A DNA stretch of 7,109 bases from contig JANMDK010000110.1 in the NCBI GenBank assembly GCA_031376265.1, forward strand, positions 1-7,109, written 5' to 3'. This stretch comes from SZAS-79 sp031376265 (GTDB lineage: Bacteria > Pseudomonadota > Gammaproteobacteria > Burkholderiales > SG8-39). A program made the position numbers and the translations under genes. Under the pieces are notes generated by a model. That model searched no databases and was not told the DNA's origin. It worked only from the letters and a program-made list of their open reading frames with translations. Of this stretch, positions 1 through 4,747 are shown piece after piece; position 1 is the stretch's first letter; every line of letters begins with the position of its first letter.

Positions 1-45
1 ACCCCAAGCGCTGTTTATCGACAATAGTTTTTAAAGGAGCAACAA

Positions 46-480
46 ATGAAACGAGTACAACAAGGCTTTACGCTGATCGAACTGATGATCGTCGTCGCGA
101 TTATCGGCATCCTGGCGGCTGTCGCGCTGCCCGCCTACCAGGATTACATGGTGCGCACACGGGTAGCCGAAGGGCTGGCGATGGCCGGCGCCGCAAAGCT
201 GGCGGTTTCCGAAAATGCCGCTTCGGGCACCACCTCGCTCAATAATGGCCTGGTTGACCCCACGGGGACAGCAAACGTTTCCTCGCTTACGACCAGCGGC
301 ACTAACGGTCAGATCACCGTCCAGTACACCGCGGCGGCGGGCGGCGGCACGCTGATCATGGTCCCGACCTCGGGCGGTGCAGCGCTTACGGGTGGCACGG
401 TTCCGACGGGTGGCTCGATCAACTGGAATTGCACTGGCGGCACTACGCAGGCCAAATACCGCCCCTCGGCCTGCCGTTAA
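46..480 (+). CDS. pilA: Type IV major pilin (PilA-like), first tandem copy
   Basis: This is a structural subunit of a type IVa pilus, made as a prepilin, processed by a PilD-type prepilin peptidase at the inner membrane and assembled into the fibre. The sequence shows a short positively charged leader (MKRVQQG) with cleavage expected after Gly7, Phe8 as mature residue +1, and the conserved Glu at +5 (residue 12). A hydrophobic alpha-1 spine follows, roughly residues 8-35. Two cysteines, 129 and 143, would form the C-terminal disulfide (D) loop. The 144-residue length is normal for the family. The start is fixed by AGGAG at 35-39, six bases before the ATG. The middle of the protein is rich in Gly, Thr, Ser and Ala and has few charged residues. 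A near-identical copy follows at 792-1226, differing only at residue 87 (Asn here, Asp there) and residue 115 (Thr here, Val there). Its own promoter would lie left of the window. The family is certain; its status as the major rather than a minor pilin is inferred from similarity and its strong RBS. Confidence 0.95.
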   Translation: MKRVQQGFTLIELMIVVAIIGILAAVALPAYQDYMVRTRVAEGLAMAGAAKLAVSENAASGTTSLNNGLVDPTGTANVSSLTTSGTNGQITVQYTAAAGGGTLIMVPTSGGAALTGGTVPTGGSINWNCTGGTTQAKYRPSACR

Positions 481-545
481 TCCGGTAGTCCTATGGAGAG
501 CCGCTGGAGCTGGATTTACTGAGGCGGGCTCCTTTCGGCAAAAAG

Positions 546-574
546 CGGACATCGAAAGATGTCCGTTTTTTTTT
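546..574 (+). terminator. Rho-independent terminator of pilin copy 1
   Basis: There is a perfect 8-bp stem (CGGACATC at 546-553, GATGTCCG at 558-565) closed by a GAAA tetraloop of the stable GNRA type. It is followed by nine T residues at 566-574 and preceded by an A-run that can extend the stem. It lies 65 bases after the pilin stop codon. Confidence 0.93.
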
Positions 575-701
575 GCCGCCTTCCAGAGGATCCGGGAATA
601 ATGTGACCAATTGCGTTTCGCAATGACAAAAAGCATCACGCAATTTGATAAAAAAGTGAAGTTTTTGTGCGCTTTTTCACATATTCGGCCGCATCAGTCG
701 C
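575..701. other. A+T-rich spacer with palindrome, upstream control region
   Basis: This is the gene-free stretch between terminator 1 and the sigma-54-like promoter. Positions 601-690 are about 38% G+C, well below the coding regions. It holds a perfect inverted repeat, ATTGCG-TTT-CGCAAT at 610-624, and a further CGCAAT at 639-644, exactly 20 bases (about two helical turns) after the one at 619-624. This placement, about 85-120 bases before the predicted start of transcription, suits an enhancer-binding activator or bending site. I could not fit a good IHF consensus. The binding protein is unknown. Confidence 0.4.
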
Positions 702-717
702 AGGCACGGATGCTGCT
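702..717 (+). promoter_or_regulatory. Candidate sigma-54 (-24/-12) promoter of pilin copy 2
   Basis: The sequence AGGCACG-GATG-CTGCT matches the consensus TGGCACG-N4-TTGCA/T closely. The invariant GG is at 703-704 and the GC at 715-716, with exactly ten bases between. The predicted transcript would start near 727-728, about 65 nt before the ATG at 792. Many pilA genes are driven by RpoN with the activator PilR, which supports the call. No PilR or RpoN gene is in the window, and the element for copy 1 would lie outside it. Confidence 0.6.
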
Positions 718-791
718 CTCACAAGTCGGGCGGCCCCAAGGGGAGGACCCCAAGCGCTGTTTATCGACAATAGTTTTTAAAGGAGCAACAA

Positions 792-1226
792 ATGAAACGA
801 GTACAACAAGGCTTTACGCTGATCGAACTGATGATCGTCGTCGCGATTATCGGCATCCTGGCGGCCGTCGCGCTGCCCGCATACCAGGACTACATGGTGC
901 GCACACGGGTAGCCGAAGGGCTGGCAATGGCCGGCGCCGCAAAGCTGGCGGTTTCCGAAAATGCCGCTTCGGGCACCACCTCGCTCAACAACGGCCTGGT
1001 GGACCCCACGGGGACAGCAAACGTTTCCTCGCTTACAACCAGCGGTACGGACGGTCAGATCACCGTCCAGTACACCGCGGCGGCGGGCGGCGGCACGCTG
1101 ATCATGGTCCCGACATCGGGCGGTGCAGCGCTTGTGGGCGGCACGGTTCCGACGGGTGGCTCGATCAACTGGAATTGCACCGGCGGCACTACGCAGGCCA
1201 AATACCGCCCCTCGGCCTGCCGTTAA
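792..1226 (+). CDS. pilA: Type IV major pilin (PilA-like), second tandem copy
   Basis: This is the second copy of the 144-residue prepilin, with the same leader, the same Gly7/Phe8 processing site, Glu at mature +5, and Cys129/Cys143 for the D loop. It carries Asp87 and Val115 in place of Asn87 and Thr115. By hand alignment the coding sequence differs from copy 1 at 16 of 435 positions, 13 of them silent, so both copies appear to be kept under selection for protein sequence. AGGAG at 781-785 lies six bases before the ATG. Unlike copy 1, its upstream region is visible: a sigma-54-type promoter candidate sits at 702-717, giving an expected leader of about 65 nt. A terminator follows at 1294-1321, so the gene is probably an independent transcription unit. 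Whether both copies are expressed together, or one is a backup or specialised subunit, cannot be read from sequence. Confidence 0.95.
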   Translation: MKRVQQGFTLIELMIVVAIIGILAAVALPAYQDYMVRTRVAEGLAMAGAAKLAVSENAASGTTSLNNGLVDPTGTANVSSLTTSGTDGQITVQYTAAAGGGTLIMVPTSGGAALVGGTVPTGGSINWNCTGGTTQAKYRPSACR

Positions 1227-1293
1227 TTAACTGAGTAGTCTGTATGGAGCCGCTCAAGCTGGTTTAACCGCAGTGAGCTCCTGTTGGCAAAAA

Positions 1294-1321
1294 GCGGACA
1301 TCGAAAGATGTCCGCTTTTTT
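1294..1321 (+). terminator. Rho-independent terminator of pilin copy 2
   Basis: This is the same hairpin as in copy 1, here with a 9-bp stem (1294-1302 with 1307-1315) and the same GAAA loop, followed by six T residues at 1316-1321. The extra G-C pair replaces a G-T pair in copy 1. It separates the pilin unit from the glycosyltransferase gene downstream. Confidence 0.92.
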
Positions 1322-1370
1322 ATTGCGCAACGCATTGCAACGCCGAACCCGGCCGCGAGCACCAAAAGCC

Positions 1371-1447
1371 GCGCCGGGAAAGGCCCGGCGCACGATGAGA
1401 TAATGCGCTCATCCTTCACGATCCGGCGCAAAGGGCTCAGGATCGTG
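1371..1447 (+). promoter_or_regulatory. Three consecutive stem-loops ahead of the TPR glycosyltransferase gene
   Basis: Three perfect inverted repeats stand end to end. The first is GCGCCGGG/CCCGGCGC (1371-1378 and 1384-1391, 5-base loop). The second is GATGAG/CTCATC (1394-1399 and 1408-1413, 8-base loop). The third is CACGATCC/GGATCGTG (1417-1424 and 1440-1447, 15-base loop). None is followed by a T-run, so they are not ordinary terminators. They end 29 bases before the ATG at 1477, which has no obvious Shine-Dalgarno sequence. A structured mRNA leader, or operator sites for a dimeric regulator, are both possible. The role is inferred; only the repeats are seen. Confidence 0.45.
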
Positions 1448-1476
1448 TCTATCTCAAAACTGGCTCTTCTCGCACG

Positions 1477-3114
1477 ATGGAAACGAATGGGCGGCCGGAT
1501 GCCTTGGATAAAATGCCGCGAGCCCAGGCCGCGCAGGCTTGGAGCGATCGCGGCAACGCGCTTGCCGACCTGAAGCAATTCGAAGAAGCGGTCACCAGCT
1601 ATCAACAGGCTCTGGCCATCGAACCCGAATTCGCCGAGGCGCTGTTCAATCTCGGCTTTGCGCTGCAGGAACTGGAACGGCCCGAAGAAGCGCTGGCCTG
1701 CTACGACCAGGTGCTCCGAGTGCAGCCCGATCATCCCAAGGCACTCTCCAACCGTGGCATTGCGTTTTCAGCGCTCAATCGCAGCGAGGAGGCCTTGGCC
1801 AGTCATGCACGTGCGCTCGCAGCAGACCCCGCCAATCCCGACGCACACTTTAATCTTGGATTCGTTTTCCACGAGCTCAAACGCCATGAGGAGGCGCTCG
1901 CCAGTTACGCCAGTGCGCTGGCCATCAAGCCTGACTATCCCGCGGCGCTTTCGAATAGGGGGATCGTGCTGGAATACCTCGGGGAGCACGAACAAGCGCT
2001 TGCCAGCTATGACAGGGCGCTTGCAATCGAACCCGATTCTGTCGAGGCACTCTCGAACCGGGGCTCCGCGTTGCAGAATCTTGAGCGATACGATGAAGCG
2101 CTGGCCAGCTTTGCCAGGGCGCAGGCGATCCAGCCGGCTTATCCCGAGGCGCACTGGAACGAAAGCCTCTGCCGGTTGACGCTAGGGGATTTTGACCGAG
2201 GCTGGCGCAAGTACGAGTGGGGCTGGAAAAACGGCCAAAGAGGACGCCAGCGCGAGTTCAGCCAACCTCTTTGGCTCGGTCAGGAACGCCTGGCGGACAA
2301 AACCATTTTGCTGCATGCGGAACAGGGTCTTGGAGACACCCTGCAGTTTTGCCGCTACGCCAGCAGAGTCGCGGCACTGGGCGCTCGCGTGGTTCTCGAG
2401 GTTCAGCATCCGCTCAAGACTGTTCTGGCCAATCTGGAGGGCGTTCACCAGGTGCTGGCCAAAGGCGAGGCGCTTCCCGCGTTCGACTACCACTGTCCGC
2501 TGCTCAGCCTGCCGCTTGCACTTGCAACAAGGCTCGACACGATCCCCTCGCGACGCGCTTACATTCGGAGCGACCCGCATCGTGTAAATCGCTGGCGGGG
2601 ATTATTGGGAGCAAAGGCGCAGCCCCTGGTTGGTCTGGTGTGGAGCGGTCGATCCGAACATCAGAAAGATCATCAGCGTTCCATGCCGCTTTCCAGAATG
2701 CTGGATTTGTCGACGCCCGGAGTCCGGTTCGTAAGCCTTCAGAAGGAGGTGCGAAAAGAAGACCGAAAGGTGCTGGATGAACGCAGGGATATCCTGGATT
2801 TCTCCAATCAGCTGCAAGACTTTGCCGATACGGCCGCGCTGATTGAATTGGTGGACCTGGTCGTCTGCGTCGATACGAGCGTCGCCCATTTGGCCGGAGC
2901 GATGGGCAAGACGGTCTGGGTGCTGCTTGCCAGGAATCCAGACTGGAGATGGCTGGTCGATCGCGAGGATAGCCCCTGGTACCCCTCTGCCCGCCTGTTC
3001 CGACAAAAGGCGTTTGGCGACTGGACCGCCACGGTGAGGACAGTGGCGGCGGAACTGGAAGCCCATTTTGTGCGGCGGCCGCGTTTCCCCTGGGCACGGT
3101 TCCTGGGAGGATAG
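1477..3114 (+). CDS. TPR-repeat protein with GT9/heptosyltransferase-like C-terminal domain
   Basis: This 545-residue protein joins a protein-binding array to a sugar-transfer-type domain. Residues 21-224 form six TPR units in exact 34-residue register, each with the pattern Ala-x-x-Asn/Asp-x-Gly, then Glu-Glu-Ala-x-x-x-Tyr and a closing Pro. A degenerate seventh unit spans 225-258. From about 275 onward the sequence resembles the GT-B fold of glycosyltransferase family 9. It has a Gly-Leu-Gly-Asp loop (284-287), a VGLVWSG strand (385-391), a region near 395-402 with His, Asp and Arg, and the C-terminal VCVDTSVAHLAGAMGKTVWVLL block (463-484) followed by a Trp-rich stretch at 490-502. No signal peptide or membrane helix is seen, so it is probably cytoplasmic. 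The donor and acceptor are unknown. TPR plus GT-B recalls protein O-GlcNAc transferases in architecture only. The ATG at 1477 lacks a clear RBS; Met13 (ATG at 1513) is an alternative start that keeps all repeats. Neighbouring pilin genes, GtrA and GalE suggest surface or pilin glycosylation. Confidence 0.85.
   Translation: METNGRPDALDKMPRAQAAQAWSDRGNALADLKQFEEAVTSYQQALAIEPEFAEALFNLGFALQELERPEEALACYDQVLRVQPDHPKALSNRGIAFSALNRSEEALASHARALAADPANPDAHFNLGFVFHELKRHEEALASYASALAIKPDYPAALSNRGIVLEYLGEHEQALASYDRALAIEPDSVEALSNRGSALQNLERYDEALASFARAQAIQPAYPEAHWNESLCRLTLGDFDRGWRKYEWGWKNGQRGRQREFSQPLWLGQERLADKTILLHAEQGLGDTLQFCRYASRVAALGARVVLEVQHPLKTVLANLEGVHQVLAKGEALPAFDYHCPLLSLPLALATRLDTIPSRRAYIRSDPHRVNRWRGLLGAKAQPLVGLVWSGRSEHQKDHQRSMPLSRMLDLSTPGVRFVSLQKEVRKEDRKVLDERRDILDFSNQLQDFADTAALIELVDLVVCVDTSVAHLAGAMGKTVWVLLARNPDWRWLVDREDSPWYPSARLFRQKAFGDWTATVRTVAAELEAHFVRRPRFPWARFLGG
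3105..3110 (+). promoter_or_regulatory. Ribosome binding site GGGAGG deciding the GtrA start
   Basis: GGGAGG lies inside the last codons of the TPR gene. It stands 4 bases before GTG 3115, 7 before TTG 3118 and 13 before ATG 3124. This favours GTG 3115 or TTG 3118 over the ATG and implies translational coupling to the upstream gene. Confidence 0.55.
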
Positions 3115-3588
3115 GTGTTGTCGATGCCTACCCGCCTGGAAGCATTCACGAGCGCGCTTGCCGCGCATTCTCTCGCAGGCGAATTCGCGCGGTACTTTGC
3201 GGCCGGCCTCGTCGCTTTGGGCGTCGATTTCTCCCTGTACATTGCGCTTACCGAGCTCGCGGGCTGGCATTATTTGGTTTCTGCAACCGCGGCATTCTGC
3301 GCCGGCCTCGGCACCGTTTATTTCTTCAGCATCCTGTGGGTATTCCGCGAACGGCGCGCCGAACGAAAAGCGCGAGAGTTCGCCCTGTTCGCGGCGATCG
3401 GGATCGCGGGGCTCGCGCTTACGGCTGCGGTGATCTATGCCCTCACCGAATTTTCCGGGCTGGACTACCGCCTCTCGAAGATCGCTTCGGCAGCGCTGGT
3501 CTTCGTATTCAATTTCGGTTGCAGGAAGTACTTCCTATTCAGGGCGCCACGCAGACAAGGCATCCGTGCCGACTCCGATGCATCGTGA
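3115..3588 (+). CDS. GtrA-family four-helix membrane protein
   Basis: This is a small inner-membrane protein of the GtrA family. Members are linked to O-antigen glucosylation and other lipid-linked sugar modification, where they are thought to move or help present undecaprenyl-linked sugars. Four hydrophobic segments are visible, at roughly residues 26-47, 53-76, 88-110 and 120-140. Positively charged loops follow segments 2 and 4 (RERRAERKAR and APRRQGIR). The Asp in segment 1 (VDFSLY) and the closing Asn-Phe-x-x-Arg-Lys-x-x-x-Phe motif are typical of the family. At about 157 residues it is of normal length. Its first codon directly follows the TAG of the TPR gene, so the two are almost certainly co-translated. 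The exact start (GTG 3115, TTG 3118 or ATG 3124) changes only the first three residues. The substrate cannot be told from sequence. Family assignment is confident; the role with the neighbouring genes is inferred. Confidence 0.85.
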   Translation: MLSMPTRLEAFTSALAAHSLAGEFARYFAAGLVALGVDFSLYIALTELAGWHYLVSATAAFCAGLGTVYFFSILWVFRERRAERKAREFALFAAIGIAGLALTAAVIYALTEFSGLDYRLSKIASAALVFVFNFGCRKYFLFRAPRRQGIRADSDAS

Positions 3589-3636
3589 TCCGCCGCTTTT
3601 CCCGGTTGGCTTTATCAAATTGAGGGCTTAAAGACA

Positions 3637-4647
3637 ATGATCCTGGTCACCGGAGGCCTCGGCTATATCGGCTCGCACACGTGCGTCGCGCTTTTGCAGG
3701 CGGGATACGCAGTTGCGATCGTCGACAATCTTTCCAACAGCAAACTTTCGGTACTCGAGCGCATCTGCTCCCTTGGCGGCGGCAAAGCCAGGTTCCACCA
3801 GGGCGACCTTCGCGACCCAAAGGCGCTGGAAGCCGCCTTCGGGCAAAACCCCGTCGACGCCGTGATTCATTTTGCCGGCCAGAAGGCGGTGGGCGAATCC
3901 GTCGAAAAGCCGCTTGATTACTACGATAACAACGTCGGCGGCACTCTTGCCCTTCTCAAGACGATGGCGCGATTCTCCGTTCGCCGCATCGTATTCAGCT
4001 CATCGGCCACAGTCTACGGAGCCCCGCAGCGCCTCCCCATTCACGAAGACCATCCGCTGGGTGCGGTAAACCCATACGGACGCACAAAGCAGTTTGTCGA
4101 ATCAATTCTTACGGACGTGGCTGGCGGCGACCCTGCATTCCGGCATGCGACGCTGCGCTACTTCAATCCCATTGGCGCACACCCATCCGGACGCATCGGG
4201 GAAGATCCTCGCGGCATCCCCAACAACCTCTTCCCCTATGTCACCCAGGTTGCCATCGGGCGCCAGGAGCACGTCCGCGTATTCGGAGACGACTACGACA
4301 CCGTTGACGGGACCGGCGTGCGCGACTACGTCCACGTGGTGGATCTGGCCGCGGGACACCTGGCCGCGCTGCGCTACATGCTGGAAAAGGATCGCTCGAT
4401 CACCGTCAATCTCGGCACTGGCCGGGGAAGCTCCGTGCTCGAGATCATCCACGCCTTCGAGCGCGTCACCGGGATTGCCATCGCGCGCCGAGTCGCGCCC
4501 CGGCGTGCGGGAGACGTCGCGAGTTGCTACGCCGATGCGTCTTTGGCGAGGCGGGAAATGGGCTGGCAGGCCCGCCTCGGGCTCGAGGAGATGTGCCGGG
4601 ACTCGTGGGCCTGGCAGAGCGCCAACCCGAATGGCTACCCGGACTGA
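3637..4647 (+). CDS. galE: UDP-glucose 4-epimerase
   Basis: This cytoplasmic enzyme interconverts UDP-glucose and UDP-galactose, and in some bacteria the N-acetyl forms. It is an extended short-chain dehydrogenase/reductase with tightly bound NAD. The N-terminal Rossmann motif GGLGYIGSH (6-14) is followed by Asp30, which would hold the adenosine ribose. The active-site strand SSSATVYG (121-128) supplies the catalytic Ser/Thr, and NPYGRTK (145-151) supplies Tyr147 and Lys151 of the YxxxK pair. The segments LRYFNPIGAHPSGRIGEDP, NNLFPYV, VFGDDYDTVDGTGVRDYVHV and LGTGRGSSVLE are those of classical GalE, and 336 residues is the usual length. The ATG at 3637 is preceded by GAGGG at 3622-3626, ten bases away, and by a 48-base gap after the GtrA gene, so it is probably in the same transcript. 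It would supply UDP-galactose-type donors for a surface glycan. Whether it also accepts UDP-GlcNAc cannot be judged here. Confidence 0.95.
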   Translation: MILVTGGLGYIGSHTCVALLQAGYAVAIVDNLSNSKLSVLERICSLGGGKARFHQGDLRDPKALEAAFGQNPVDAVIHFAGQKAVGESVEKPLDYYDNNVGGTLALLKTMARFSVRRIVFSSSATVYGAPQRLPIHEDHPLGAVNPYGRTKQFVESILTDVAGGDPAFRHATLRYFNPIGAHPSGRIGEDPRGIPNNLFPYVTQVAIGRQEHVRVFGDDYDTVDGTGVRDYVHVVDLAAGHLAALRYMLEKDRSITVNLGTGRGSSVLEIIHAFERVTGIAIARRVAPRRAGDVASCYADASLARREMGWQARLGLEEMCRDSWAWQSANPNGYPD

Positions 4648-4674
4648 TTTTTCCAGAACAGGCAAGCAAATCTG

Positions 4675-4705
4675 CTGGAGATCGGCCTCCAGAGCCGATG
4701 TCCAG
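4675..4705 (+). terminator. Probable terminator after galE
   Basis: There is a long hairpin between the convergent genes: CTGGA (4675-4679) pairs with TCCAG (4701-4705), and ATCGGC (4681-4686) with GCCGAT (4694-4699). One G-G mismatch separates the two helices and the loop has 7 bases. Four T residues follow at 4706-4709 on the plus strand. The T-run is short, so efficiency is uncertain. No comparable T-run is seen in the minus direction. Confidence 0.55.
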
Positions 4706-4723
4706 TTTTGAATCTGGGAGATT

Positions 4724-4747
4724 CCGGGCTCAGGGGGCGTAGCCCGG
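4724..4747 (-). other. Inverted repeat over the stop of the HD-GYP gene
   Basis: CCGGGCT (4724-4730) and AGCCCGG (4741-4747) form a perfect 7-bp stem with a 10-base loop that spans the minus-strand stop codon at 4730-4732. No T-run follows in the minus direction. It may contribute to 3'-end formation of the HD-GYP transcript or stabilise its end, but it is not a classical terminator. Confidence 0.3.

Larger units (their letters stand above)
1..574 (+). repeat. Tandem pilin unit, copy 1 (leader + gene + terminator)
   Basis: This is the left copy of a duplicated unit whose start codons lie 746 bp apart. Positions 1-119 are identical to 747-865. The coding part is about 96% identical. The 3' untranslated part is clearly homologous but much more diverged and contains small indels, and similarity is lost after the terminator. 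The homology may continue left of position 1, so the true left boundary and the possible presence of further copies are unknown. Confidence 0.9.
747..1321 (+). repeat. Tandem pilin unit, copy 2
   Basis: This is the right copy of the duplicated pilin unit. It begins where identity with window position 1 begins and ends at the T-run of the second terminator. No insertion-sequence ends or target-site duplications are visible at its edges. A 7-base direct repeat, CCCCAAG, occurs at 734-740 and again at 748-754, straddling the visible left edge. Confidence 0.88.

Noticed and set aside
631..655. IHF site in the pilin upstream region
   Set aside because: Only a half match to the consensus was found on either strand, so no site is claimed.
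31..1234. Open frames antisense to (31-639) or out of frame with (611-1234) the pilins
   Set aside because: They follow the pilin coding sequence in other frames and give Arg-rich products with no motif.
1..1321. Composite transposon or phage origin of the pilin duplication
   Set aside because: No transposase, integrase, terminal inverted repeats or target duplications are visible; unequal recombination is a simpler explanation.
1376..1404. Sigma-70 promoter with GATAAT at 1399-1404 ahead of the TPR gene
   Set aside because: The -10-like hexamer is good, but at 17 bases upstream the -35 position reads GGGAAA, and the site lies inside the inverted repeats. Not strong enough to list.
1537..2250. 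CRISPR-like or nucleotide tandem repeat
   Set aside because: The 102-base periodicity is the coding trace of 34-residue TPR units, diverged at the nucleotide level and in frame.
2504..3270. Minus-strand frames opposite the end of the TPR gene and GtrA
   Set aside because: Shadows of two well-supported plus-strand genes with clear motifs and coupled starts.
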